A stretch of 49,513 nucleotides of DNA from an uncultured Bacteroidota bacterium. GTDB lineage: Bacteria; Bacteroidota; Bacteroidia; Flavobacteriales; BACL11. Numbering within the stretch: the first letter of the stretch is position 1; each line of letters begins with the position of its first letter. Where the stretch lies: assembly GCA_902533655.1 (NCBI GenBank), contig CACAMX010000004.1, positions 1 to 49,513 on the forward strand, in the 5' to 3' direction. The position numbers and the translations under genes were made by a program. Positions 1-9,360 of this stretch are shown in pieces. A model generated the notes under the pieces. The model was not told the DNA's origin, did no database searches, and worked only from the letters and a program-made list of their open reading frames with translations.

Positions 1-1
1 T

Positions 2-862
2 TTTTTAGCTTTTTTTTTAGTAAAAAATAATTTACAAACATTAACAAGTGCTTTTCATGAGTGTCAAACATTCTTTAATATTTTTTTCTACGATATTGAG
101 AAGAGCTCTATTTCGATTTTTAACATTGATTTTTGCAGAAATCAAGGTCTTTTTTGGGAACCAGGTATTTTGCAAGCTTATTTAAACTTACTTTTTTTTA
201 TAGAAGCATTTTACTTTAAAAAAAGAAAGGTTTTTTTAATGTTAATTGCATTTGTAGTTATTACTACATATTCTACTTCTGGCTTAACAATATTATTAAT
301 ACAAAGCATCGTGTATATTTATGAAGAAGTTAAGAAGAGCAAAATTTTTGGATTTATTGCCGTACTTTTATTAGTTCCGGTAATTTTTATCTACTCAAAT
401 AACATTGAAAATAAGATTAAAGGTGATTATGAAAGTTCTTTTCAAAAAAGGTTATTTGATTTGACTCAACCCTTTTTTATAGCTTTACAAAATCCGATTA
501 CAGGAGTAGGCTTAGACGTTATTCAATTTCAAGAGGTTAGAAAAGAATTTTATTTTAATTCTAAAAGATTAAATTTTCTACAGGATCAAATAGGAATACA
601 GTCTAAGTCAAAAACAACAGAAAAGGGAAGTTCTAATTCTGTAATGTTCCTATTAGCGACACTTGGATTTCCTTTTACAATATTGTTACTTTATTTTGTG
701 TTTAAGCAGAGTTTTTTTGAACAAAAAAAGATTTTATTTTTTATATTCTTTTTCTTAACAATAATGTCTCAACCATTGTTACTTAGACCTTTCTTTTTTA
801 TATTTATTATTTCAGGAATGATAAATATTTACAGTAAGTTCAGAATAAATACTGCTTTATGA
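2..862 (+). CDS. O-antigen ligase/polymerase (Wzy-like) membrane protein, 5' truncated by window edge
   Basis: Frame 2 stays open from the window edge through the listed ORF (TTG at 170 is internal); translation includes NQGLFWEPGILQAYLNL, typical of Wzy/WaaL proteins, plus several hydrophobic segments; sits next to glycan genes. Confidence 0.75.
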   Translation, partial: FLAFFLVKNNLQTLTSAFHECQTFFNIFFYDIEKSSISIFNIDFCRNQGLFWEPGILQAYLNLLFFIEAFYFKKRKVFLMLIAFVVITTYSTSGLTILLIQSIVYIYEEVKKSKIFGFIAVLLLVPVIFIYSNNIENKIKGDYESSFQKRLFDLTQPFFIALQNPITGVGLDVIQFQEVRKEFYFNSKRLNFLQDQIGIQSKSKTTEKGSSNSVMFLLATLGFPFTILLLYFVFKQSFFEQKKILFFIFFFLTIMSQPLLLRPFFFIFIISGMINIYSKFRINTAL

Positions 863-1992
863 AAATCTTAATTACTGGAGGAGCAGGATTTATAGGTTCT
901 AATTTAGTTAACCTATTATCAAATTTAAATTATGAGATAACTGTGGTTGATAGCTTGCTGAAGCAAGTGCATGGTAAAACCCAAAAATCTTTTTCTTATC
1001 GTCAGATTTTGGGTAAATGTAAATTTGTAAAATCAGACATAAATGACAATACAGTTTTTAAAAGATTACTTCTTGATTCGGAGGTATTAATCCATCTTGC
1101 ATCGCAGACAGGTACTGGGCAATCTATGTACGAAAAAGAACTTTATGAAAAATCAAATATTCTTGGCACAGAGAATATCTACAACTTATTAAATGATAAT
1201 AGTAATAATATTAAAAAAATAATCTTAACCTCATCAAGATCAGTCTACGGACAAGGAGAATATGAGTATCTTGATGGATCCTCGTATACCAATTCAAAAT
1301 TTAAAAGTAATAAACTTGAGTTTGAAGAGGATTTTGATCTCTATTGTCATACAACAAATAAGAAATTAAGACCTATTGCAACAAAAGAAACTTCAAGATT
1401 AGCTCCCAAGTCTTATTACGCTGAAACAAAATTAAGACAAGAGCATATTGTAAAAAAAATAAATAAAGAGCTTGGCATCAATTGCATAATATTGAGGCTG
1501 CAAAATGTCTACGGCGAGGGCCAATCATTAATTAATCCATATACTGGAATTTTATCTATATTTTCAAATAGAATCTTAACTAATTCTAACATTGAAATTT
1601 TTGAGGATGGTCAACAAACAAGAGATTTTGTACATGTCTCTGACGTTGTTTCAATAATCAAAAAAATTATTGATGATAAAGTTAAAAACAAATTCCTAAT
1701 ATATAATGTAGGCTCAGGTTCTAGTACAAAAATAATTGATGTTGTAGAAACTCTCTATAAATACTTTAAGAAGAAAAAAAACTATATAATAAATGGTAAA
1801 CACAGAAAAGGTGACATAAGACATAACTTTAGTGATATAAGTAAAATCAAAAATGACTATAAATTTTCTATTTCAGTAGATTTTAAGCAAGGGATAAAAA
1901 GATATATTGATTGGGTTAAAAATCAAGATATTGTTGAAACCAGTTATGAAAATACTTTAAATGAGTTGAGTCAAAAAGGTTTATTAAAATGA
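859..1992 (+). CDS. NAD-dependent epimerase/dehydratase (extended SDR)
   Basis: N-terminal TGGAGFIGSNL Rossmann motif, SSRSVYGQGE, YAETK (YxxxK) catalytic motif, QQTRDFVHVSDV. Confidence 0.9.
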   Translation: MKILITGGAGFIGSNLVNLLSNLNYEITVVDSLLKQVHGKTQKSFSYRQILGKCKFVKSDINDNTVFKRLLLDSEVLIHLASQTGTGQSMYEKELYEKSNILGTENIYNLLNDNSNNIKKIILTSSRSVYGQGEYEYLDGSSYTNSKFKSNKLEFEEDFDLYCHTTNKKLRPIATKETSRLAPKSYYAETKLRQEHIVKKINKELGINCIILRLQNVYGEGQSLINPYTGILSIFSNRILTNSNIEIFEDGQQTRDFVHVSDVVSIIKKIIDDKVKNKFLIYNVGSGSSTKIIDVVETLYKYFKKKKNYIINGKHRKGDIRHNFSDISKIKNDYKFSISVDFKQGIKRYIDWVKNQDIVETSYENTLNELSQKGLLK

Positions 1993-3371
1993 AAAAAATA
2001 TTTTTCTTAATGTTAACTATTTTGAACACAAACTTTCTTTCTTCTCAAGAAAGAACGATAAAAAATCTTTACGGCTTTGGAACTAACACCACCTTTATGT
2101 TCAACGATATTAAAGATACAAGCTTTTTGAGTAACGTCAATATTATCTCTCCCAGGTTACTAGCATTTCCAGGTGGTTTAGGTAATTTTTATCATCTCAG
2201 TGGTATGGGTTATGGAATAAAAATAAGTGAGGTAGATTTCTTTCACAAAGGAAAGCTGCCAAAAAGAATCAGAGGAATAAATAAAATTATTGAAAAAAAT
2301 AAACATGAAAATTACATATATCCTTTTATTGATTTATCAAAAAAACTCAAATCAGATGTAATAATTGATGCAAATATACTATCGGCTGAAATAGATGAAA
2401 CTATTCAAATGATTAACTTGATATTAAAAAATGGAATTAAAGTTAGTTATGTCGAGATTGGAAGAGAGCTTACAAATCAAAGTTACCATGAAAATTTCGA
2501 CATTTATAAGTACTTAGAAAAGTCAAAGGCTTTAACTGAAAGAATTAGAGTTGCTTTTCCAAATATAAAAATAGGTGTTGTTGCAGCACCCATATACAAA
2601 AGTTATGTAAAGCATGTGAACTGGAATAAACTTTTATCAAAAGAAAATTTTTATGATGCAATAGTAGTTCATACCTATGCAAAGGTAACCAAAGGAAAAG
2701 ATGAATATGGTAAAATGGTTACTGAATATCCCGAAGGTAAAAATATGTATCAAGCTTTTAATATCTATAAAAAAAGGTCACTTGATTTTTTTAAAGAATA
2801 TCCAAAAGAAATAAATGACTATTCACAAATGTTTCAAAATAAAGATATCTGGATTACGGAATGGAATCTACAAGTTTCAAAATTAACAGGTAATACACAT
2901 ATTCAATCATTATTTGTTTTTTGCTACTTAATGGAAGTTGCTTGTAACAAGGAGTTAAGAAAAATTAATTTAATGTCATTTCATAATCTTGCCGGAAGAG
3001 ATATATCTTCCTCAGTGATAATAAACAGAGAAAAAAGTAGTCTTAGCACTACGTATGCAGCGTTCAAGTTGTTATCAGATATTTTTGTAAACGATAGAAT
3101 TACTGTTGTTAGAAGAAGCATTACAAATGAATTTTTTGAATATGAATTTCATAGTGAAAAAAATGAAAAGTTTTTTGTTTGTATAAATTGGTCAGAACAA
3201 GCAAAAAAAGTAGATGTTTCCGAATATGATTACTCAAAGACATATTACTCAGAAAATTTATATGACAATCAATACTACTCAGAAAATTTTTCAAGTAAAG
3301 AAGTTAACTTAAAAGAGTTAGAAATACCAAAGTTTAGTTTTTGTATTTTTAAAAGTGGAAAAAACAAATAG
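1989..3371 (+). CDS. Secreted clan GH-A-like glycoside hydrolase (TIM-barrel type)
   Basis: Signal peptide; FPGGLGNFYH, VEIGREL (acid/base region), IWITEWNL (nucleophile region). Confidence 0.6.
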   Translation: MKKIFFLMLTILNTNFLSSQERTIKNLYGFGTNTTFMFNDIKDTSFLSNVNIISPRLLAFPGGLGNFYHLSGMGYGIKISEVDFFHKGKLPKRIRGINKIIEKNKHENYIYPFIDLSKKLKSDVIIDANILSAEIDETIQMINLILKNGIKVSYVEIGRELTNQSYHENFDIYKYLEKSKALTERIRVAFPNIKIGVVAAPIYKSYVKHVNWNKLLSKENFYDAIVVHTYAKVTKGKDEYGKMVTEYPEGKNMYQAFNIYKKRSLDFFKEYPKEINDYSQMFQNKDIWITEWNLQVSKLTGNTHIQSLFVFCYLMEVACNKELRKINLMSFHNLAGRDISSSVIINREKSSLSTTYAAFKLLSDIFVNDRITVVRRSITNEFFEYEFHSEKNEKFFVCINWSEQAKKVDVSEYDYSKTYYSENLYDNQYYSENFSSKEVNLKELEIPKFSFCIFKSGKNK

Positions 3372-4194
3372 ACCAAATTTATTTTTAGTTGGATCTCCTA
3401 AATGTGGCACAACCTATCTTTGGAGTAAATTAAAAGAACATCCAAAAATTTTTTCTCCAAAATTTCCTGAGAAAGAAATCAATTTCTTTTCCTATAATAA
3501 TTTAAAAAATGATTCTTATTACAAATTTTACGGTATCACTAAATTAAATGATTATTTAAATCTATTTAAAAACTCTACTAATGAAAAATATTTAATGGAC
3601 TCAAGTGTTTCATATTTTACTGACGAAGAAGCTCCAAAGAAAATATTTAAATTTAATTCTAAATCGAAGATAATTATAATGTTTAGAGATCCTGTGAAAA
3701 GAGCTCTCTCACATCATTCAATGGATTTTAGAATGGGTTTAGCGAACAACTCTTTATCAAAATACTTGCTTGATTCGCGGTTAAAAAAATTTTATGTTCA
3801 ATATGTGCACAATAGTATGTATTATAAGTATTCAAAAAATTATATTGATGCATTTCCAAAAAAACAAATCTTAATTATTGATTTTAATGATAAAAAAAGT
3901 ATCTCTGAAAAAATTTCTAATTTTTTATCAATTGATTTTGATAACGATTTTTTTGATTTTAGTGAGCGTATCAATTCAAACAAGGCCCCAAAAAACTTGA
4001 TTTCAAAGTACTTTCAAAGAAACAGGCAACTAACAACAGTATTAAAAAAATATTTACCAAAAAAAATAATTAATAAATTTGAGCCATACTTGTACTCTAA
4101 TGAGATTCGCATTCAATATTCGGATGAAGAAAAAAAAATACTAGAGGAATTATTAATTAAAGATTGGACAAGTTTTCAAAAAATGATTAGCTAG
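3355..4194 (+). CDS. PAPS-dependent sulfotransferase
   Basis: 5'-phosphosulfate-binding loop VGSPKCGTTYLW and 3'-phosphate motif FRDPVKRALSHH. Confidence 0.88.
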   Translation: MEKTNRPNLFLVGSPKCGTTYLWSKLKEHPKIFSPKFPEKEINFFSYNNLKNDSYYKFYGITKLNDYLNLFKNSTNEKYLMDSSVSYFTDEEAPKKIFKFNSKSKIIIMFRDPVKRALSHHSMDFRMGLANNSLSKYLLDSRLKKFYVQYVHNSMYYKYSKNYIDAFPKKQILIIDFNDKKSISEKISNFLSIDFDNDFFDFSERINSNKAPKNLISKYFQRNRQLTTVLKKYLPKKIINKFEPYLYSNEIRIQYSDEEKKILEELLIKDWTSFQKMIS

Positions 4195-4671
4195 ATGAAA
4201 AGCTCTATAACAGAATCAAAAAAAAATATCGGATTTTCTAGAATTTTAGACAAATTACTTCACACTATTGCTAAAAGCTCATTGCTTGGTTCTAAGGCTC
4301 GAGTTTTTATTCATCATCTAAGAGGTGTAAAATTCAAAAATAGATCTACGGTATTTATTGGAGAAGATGTCATTATTGATCCGATAAATCCTTCAAATGT
4401 TGAAATAGGGGATAGATGTTTAATAACAGCTGGAGCAAAAATATTAACACATTATATCGACACAAAAAATCGATCTGAAAATCCTGAATATTATTTCAGA
4501 TTTTATGATGGAAAAGTAATCATAGAAGATGATGTTTTTATTGGAGCAAATGCAGTTATTGCAAAGCCAGTTAGAATTGGAAAGGGGTCAATAATTGGAG
4601 CAAATGTTGTCGTAACTAAAGACATCAAAACAAGTTCTGTTTATACAGGAACTAATAATTCTCAATTGTGA
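4195..4671 (+). CDS. Left-handed beta-helix acyltransferase (WbbJ/serine acetyltransferase-like)
   Basis: Hexapeptide repeats: VIIEDDVFIGANAVIAKPVRIGKGSIIGANVVVTKDI. Confidence 0.85.
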   Translation: MKSSITESKKNIGFSRILDKLLHTIAKSSLLGSKARVFIHHLRGVKFKNRSTVFIGEDVIIDPINPSNVEIGDRCLITAGAKILTHYIDTKNRSENPEYYFRFYDGKVIIEDDVFIGANAVIAKPVRIGKGSIIGANVVVTKDIKTSSVYTGTNNSQL

Positions 4672-5567
4672 TTAAAGTTGCTATTATTACAATAACATAC
4701 AACTCTAGTAATGTAATTATACCTTTTCTAAAATGCCTCTCAGAAAGTAGTTTTAAAGACTTTAAGCTGTTTATTATAGATAACAATTCAGTTGATGAAA
4801 CAGTAGAGATAATCTGTAAAATCAAAAAAATAGATGTTCAGGTTATTGAAAACAAAAAAAATATAGGTGTCGCTGCAGCAAATAATATGGGGATTAAACT
4901 TGCCCTGGAACAGGGCTATCAAAAAGTTTTACTTTCAAACAATGACATAGTATTTGATAAAAATATAATAGGTGACTTAGTTAATTTTAGTAAAAATCAA
5001 TCAAGTAGTATTTCCTCTTTGAAGATAATGTATGAACATGATAAAGATAAAATTTGGTATTGTGGGGGCTTTTTCAATTTTAATAAAGGACTAGTTCCCG
5101 AACACTTAGGAATAGGACAGCCTGATTTCGGACAATACAATCATTTAAAGTATTCAGACTATGCTCCAACTTGTTTTGTTTTGTTTGATTCCAAGGTTTT
5201 CTCTGAAATTGGGTTTATGGATGAAGCATATTTTGTTTATTTTGACGATACAGACTTTTTTTACAGAGTAAAAAAAAATGGAAACTTCAAGTTATTAGTT
5301 AATCAAAAAATTAAAATATTTCACAAAGTAGGTAGTTTAACATCAACAAGTGATGCAAAAGGAAAAAAAAGCAATTTTTTCATCAGTCAAAATATTCAAA
5401 ATCATTTTTATTTTTTAAAAAAAAATGAGCGACTATATTTTTATCTATTTATACCTTTTCTGTTCATTAGATATAATTTGCGTACTATAGTAAGTAATCA
5501 ATATAAATTTAGCTTTAATACTTTATTGTTAGTTAATAAGTCAATCATTAAAGGAATATTAAAATGA
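4668..5567 (+). CDS. Glycosyltransferase family 2
   Basis: VAIITITYNSSNVI, FIIDNNSVDET, NNDIVFDKN, GFMDEAYFVYFDDTDFFYR; GTG start overlapping the upstream stop. Confidence 0.9.
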   Translation: MIKVAIITITYNSSNVIIPFLKCLSESSFKDFKLFIIDNNSVDETVEIICKIKKIDVQVIENKKNIGVAAANNMGIKLALEQGYQKVLLSNNDIVFDKNIIGDLVNFSKNQSSSISSLKIMYEHDKDKIWYCGGFFNFNKGLVPEHLGIGQPDFGQYNHLKYSDYAPTCFVLFDSKVFSEIGFMDEAYFVYFDDTDFFYRVKKNGNFKLLVNQKIKIFHKVGSLTSTSDAKGKKSNFFISQNIQNHFYFLKKNERLYFYLFIPFLFIRYNLRTIVSNQYKFSFNTLLLVNKSIIKGILK

Positions 5568-6703
5568 AGATTAAAGTTGCAATAATTGATCCAATAGGCT
5601 CTCACGGTAGTTCACATCATTACTATTTGTTCGCTCAAGCTAAAGGGTTAATTGAAAATAAAGTAGATGTAACTATATTCTCTAATAAGAAAACTTATCT
5701 CAGCTCATTAGGTAAAATTAAAGTCGAAAATACCTTTGGAGATATCTTTAAAACTAAAAGAAAATTAGCTAATGCAATATTTTATGTTATTGGAATATTA
5801 AAATCATTTTTTAAAGCAAAATTTAGCTCTCATAATTTTTTTCATCTTCATTTTTTTGACTTTAACATTCTTAATTTTTTCGCATGTTTTTTTGCTACTT
5901 TCTTTAATGTTAAACTAGTACTAACAATTCATGATGTTAATCCATTTTCTAAAAAAACTAATCCATATCTCAAAAGATGGATTTTATTATTAGCTGATAA
6001 AGTAATTGTTCATAATGAATTTTCAAAAAAAGAACTAATTAAAGATAAAATAAATCTGAAAAAAATATCAGTTGTTCCACATGGTCATTATTTAGATTTT
6101 ATAAAGCCAAAAACAAATAAAATAGTTGCAAAAAAGAAATTTGGCTTGCAAAGCAAAAAGGTAATTATGTTTTTTGGAATGATTAAAGAAGAAAAAGGTT
6201 TAGACATATTAATTAAATCTTTTCATGAAGTACGTAAAAAAAACAAAGACGTAGTTTTATTTATTGCTGGAAAGAATTACAAAACAGATAATAAAAAGTA
6301 CACAAAAATAATTAACCAATTAGGCTTAAAAAACTCATGTGTAATACACAACAAGTACATTCCAGAAAATGAATTATGTGATTATTACGGCTGTGCCGAT
6401 GTGATAGTTTTACCTTACAAACTAATATTTCAAAGTGGTGTACTCATGATGTCATCCAGCTTTAATGTACCTATTATAGTATCAGATTTAGAACCATTTT
6501 TAGATATTATTGATGATCAGAAAAATGGATTAGTCTTTAAAGTAAATGATGTTAAATCTTTAGCTGAAAAATTAATTTTTTCTATTAACAGTTCTGAAAA
6601 GATGAACTCTTATGCAAAAAATAATTTTGAAAAAATAAAAAATCAATATGATTGGACTAAAATTGGTAAGCTTAATAAGGATGTTTATCTTTACTCTAAA
6701 TAA
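5564..6703 (+). CDS. Glycosyltransferase family 4
   Basis: VVPHGHY, MFFGMIKEEKGLDILIKSF, ADVIVLPYKLIFQSGVLMMSSSFNVPIIVSDLEPFLDII. Confidence 0.88.
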   Translation: MKIKVAIIDPIGSHGSSHHYYLFAQAKGLIENKVDVTIFSNKKTYLSSLGKIKVENTFGDIFKTKRKLANAIFYVIGILKSFFKAKFSSHNFFHLHFFDFNILNFFACFFATFFNVKLVLTIHDVNPFSKKTNPYLKRWILLLADKVIVHNEFSKKELIKDKINLKKISVVPHGHYLDFIKPKTNKIVAKKKFGLQSKKVIMFFGMIKEEKGLDILIKSFHEVRKKNKDVVLFIAGKNYKTDNKKYTKIINQLGLKNSCVIHNKYIPENELCDYYGCADVIVLPYKLIFQSGVLMMSSSFNVPIIVSDLEPFLDIIDDQKNGLVFKVNDVKSLAEKLIFSINSSEKMNSYAKNNFEKIKNQYDWTKIGKLNKDVYLYSK

Positions 6704-6711
6704 TTAAAAAT

Positions 6712-7293
6712 ATGATTATTCAAATTCAAAACATATTACAAGAATCAAAAAACACAGTAGAAAAAACAATAAAATCTGAGCAAATAATAAAGAATTTGAA
6801 TGCAGTTGTTGAAATTATTTTCAATGCATTTAGTGCAGGAAACAAAATATTATTGTGTGGTAATGGAGGTAGTGCAGCAGATGCTCAACATATTGCAGCA
6901 GAGTTAACAGGAAGATTTTTTAAGGATCGAACTGCTTTATTTGCAGAAGCATTACATGTAAATTCATCATACATGACTGCTGTAGCAAACGACTATGGTT
7001 TTGAAAAAACATACTCTAGACTTTTAGAAGCAAAAGGAAATAAAGGTGACGTTTTAATTGCTATATCAACAAGTGGAAACTCTCCAAATATTATTAATGC
7101 AGTTCATAAAGCAAAAGAGATTGGTTTAAGTATAATATCCTTTACCGGTCAAAATGATTCTAAAATCAAAGAATTATCTCATATTTGTTTACAGTCCCCT
7201 TCAACCAACACTCCAAGAATTCAGGAAATTCATATATTGTTTGGTCATATTATTTGTCAATTAGTAGAGGAGAAAATTTTTCCAAATGTTTGA
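6712..7293 (+). CDS. gmhA: Phosphoheptose isomerase
   Basis: SIS domain: LLCGNGGSAADAQHIAAELTGRF, AISTSGNSPN, TPRIQEIHILFGHIICQLVE. Confidence 0.93.
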   Translation: MIIQIQNILQESKNTVEKTIKSEQIIKNLNAVVEIIFNAFSAGNKILLCGNGGSAADAQHIAAELTGRFFKDRTALFAEALHVNSSYMTAVANDYGFEKTYSRLLEAKGNKGDVLIAISTSGNSPNIINAVHKAKEIGLSIISFTGQNDSKIKELSHICLQSPSTNTPRIQEIHILFGHIICQLVEEKIFPNV

Positions 7294-7780
7294 TACACTA
7301 TTTCTTGATCGTGATGGAGTCATTAATGAAAAACTAGATGATAAATATGTTACATGCATCAAAGAATTTGTATTCATTGAAGGGGTTTTAGAATCTTTCA
7401 GAGCTATAAATAAATATTTTAAAAGAGTAATAATCATTACAAACCAACAAGGCATAGGAAAAAAAATTATGACAATTAAACAATTAGAAGATATACATAA
7501 TTATATGCTATCTGAGATTGAAAATTCAGGAGGAAAAATTCATAAGATTTATTTTTGTCCAGATTTAGAAAGTAAAGAAAATAATTGCAGAAAACCGGGT
7601 ACAAAAATGTTCGAAAGAGCATTAGAAGATTTCCCAAAAATAGATTTAAAAAAATCTTTCATGATTGGTGATTCAGAATCTGATATAATAGCTGGAAAAA
7701 AAATGGGAATAAAATCAGTTAAAGTTAACTTGAAATTTAATTTGAAATTGGCATTAAAAAAAATTATTAATATTCCTTAG
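7286..7780 (+). CDS. gmhB: D-glycero-D-manno-heptose 1,7-bisphosphate phosphatase-type HAD phosphatase
   Basis: LFLDRDGVIN, ITNQQGI, CPD...CRKPGTKMFERA, MIGDSESDIIAG; adjacent to gmhA. Confidence 0.85.
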   Translation: MFDTLFLDRDGVINEKLDDKYVTCIKEFVFIEGVLESFRAINKYFKRVIIITNQQGIGKKIMTIKQLEDIHNYMLSEIENSGGKIHKIYFCPDLESKENNCRKPGTKMFERALEDFPKIDLKKSFMIGDSESDIIAGKKMGIKSVKVNLKFNLKLALKKIINIP

Positions 7781-7810
7781 TTTTTTCATAATCAATAACT
7801 ATATATATCT

Positions 7811-7818
7811 TAATTTTG
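7811..7818 (+). promoter_or_regulatory. Bacteroidota -7 promoter element TAATTTTG upstream of coxIII-1
   Basis: Exact TAnnTTTG, 12 nt before the inferred ACG start. Confidence 0.6.
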
Positions 7819-7830
7819 TAAAAAAAAACA

Positions 7831-8382
7831 ACGGAAAAAAAAGTCAAAATAAAATCCCTTAAACAACTACTTTGGATAGGTATTGGTGGAATGGTTATGT
7901 TTTTTGCAGGCCTAACTTCTGCTTATATTGTAAGAAAATCTGAAGGTAATTGGCAAGAGTTTGAGCTTCCAAGCTGGTTTCTATATAGTTTCATATTAGT
8001 AATTTTTAGCAGTATATTTGCTTTTCTTGCTAAAAAGAGGTTTCACAAAGAACAACCATATCAACAAATGATTTTAGTTACTGTTGTACTTGGCTTCTTG
8101 TTTTCTTTGTCACAGTTTTTAGGCTGGAAAGAACTTGTTCAAAATGGTATTTATTTTACTGGTGAAGGTTCAAACCCCTCAGGTTCTTTTTTATACGTGC
8201 TAACTCTAGCGCACTTATTACATTTAATCGCTGGACTCATAGCGCTATTAGTTGGATACTTCAATTCAATTTCCAATAAGTATACTATTCATAATCATTT
8301 AGGACTTGATTTAATTTTTACTTTTTGGCATTTTTTAACATTCTTATGGGTCTACCTTTATTTATTCTTGGTTTTTATCTAA
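7831..8382 (+). CDS. Cytochrome c oxidase subunit III (copy 1); no canonical start codon at the inferred N-terminus
   Basis: Frame translates as TEKKVKIKSLKQLLWIGIGGMVMFFAGLTSAYIVRKSEGNW...; first ATG (7891) lies inside TM1; in-frame stop at 7819. Confidence 0.85.
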   Translation, partial: TEKKVKIKSLKQLLWIGIGGMVMFFAGLTSAYIVRKSEGNWQEFELPSWFLYSFILVIFSSIFAFLAKKRFHKEQPYQQMILVTVVLGFLFSLSQFLGWKELVQNGIYFTGEGSNPSGSFLYVLTLAHLLHLIAGLIALLVGYFNSISNKYTIHNHLGLDLIFTFWHFLTFLWVYLYLFLVFI

Positions 8383-8423
8383 AAAAAAAGTAAAAATTAA
8401 TAATTTTCATAAGTCAAAAAAAT

Positions 8424-8431
8424 TAATTTTG
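8424..8431 (+). promoter_or_regulatory. -7 promoter element TAATTTTG upstream of coxIII-2
   Basis: Exact TAnnTTTG, 8 nt before ATG 8440. Confidence 0.6.
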
Positions 8432-8439
8432 TAAACAGT

Positions 8440-9351
8440 ATGAGAGTAGCAAGCAATACAGATTTTGGCCCAGCATGGAAAGGTGGAGATAAACCATTTG
8501 CAGCGAGTTATGGCAAACTCATGATGTGGTTTTTCTTGATTACTGACGCCTTAACGTTTTCAGGGTTTCTAGCAGCTTATGGATTTAGCCGATTTAAGTA
8601 TGAGCAATCTTGGCCAGTTCCAGATGAAGTTTTTACTCATTTTCCCTTTATTAAAGGTGAATTCCCATTATTCTTTGTTGCATTAATGACTTTCATTTTA
8701 ATAATGAGCTCTGTAACTATGGTTCTGGCTGTTAATTATGGGCATAAGATGAAAAAAAAGCAAGTGATCCTTTGGTTATCACTTACAATCATTGGTGGTA
8801 TTACTTTTCTAGGCTCTCAAGCTTGGGAATGGGGGCACTTTATTCATGGAGATAAAGGTGCAATAATTACTGATGAAAAGGAAATCATTCATCTTGTTAA
8901 TGATGAAAAAGAAATTTCATCAGTCTATAAGTTTATGGGAGTAGACTCATATTCTAAAGATCGATTTTCGCAGATGAATTATGAACAGTTCGTTGAAAAA
9001 TTTAAATCTCAAAATAAGTATAAATTAAAATCTTCCAAAAAAGTTGTTTTAGATCATAATGATGCCGTTACTTTACTGGAGAGTAAGGGGAAAGATTTTG
9101 TTTTGGGAGCAAATTTGGTGAATAACGAATACGGTCATGCACTATTTGCAGATTACTTCTTTTTTATTACAGGATTTCACGGGTTTCATGTTTTTAGTGG
9201 TGTGGTATTATTAATTATTCTTTTAATTAATGTAATAGCAAATACTTATGAAAGAAGAGGTCATTACGAGATGGTTGAGAAAATTGGTCTATATTGGCAT
9301 TTTGTCGATTTGGTATGGGTTTTTGTTTTTACTTTTTTCTATTTAGTTTAA
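8440..9351 (+). CDS. Cytochrome c oxidase subunit III (copy 2) with about 94-aa insertion
   Basis: SQAWEWGHFIHG ... FFFITGFHGFHVFSG ... YWHFVDLVWVFVF. Confidence 0.93.
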   Translation: MRVASNTDFGPAWKGGDKPFAASYGKLMMWFFLITDALTFSGFLAAYGFSRFKYEQSWPVPDEVFTHFPFIKGEFPLFFVALMTFILIMSSVTMVLAVNYGHKMKKKQVILWLSLTIIGGITFLGSQAWEWGHFIHGDKGAIITDEKEIIHLVNDEKEISSVYKFMGVDSYSKDRFSQMNYEQFVEKFKSQNKYKLKSSKKVVLDHNDAVTLLESKGKDFVLGANLVNNEYGHALFADYFFFITGFHGFHVFSGVVLLIILLINVIANTYERRGHYEMVEKIGLYWHFVDLVWVFVFTFFYLV

Positions 9352-9360
9352 ATTTTAGTT

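Noticed and set aside
3240-3300. Short repeat YYSENLYDNQYYSEN in the GH-like protein
   Set aside because: Only two imperfect copies in an AT-rich linker; likely chance or local slippage
7261-7455. Minus-strand ORF over the gmhA/gmhB junction
   Set aside because: Antisense to two confident genes; no family signature
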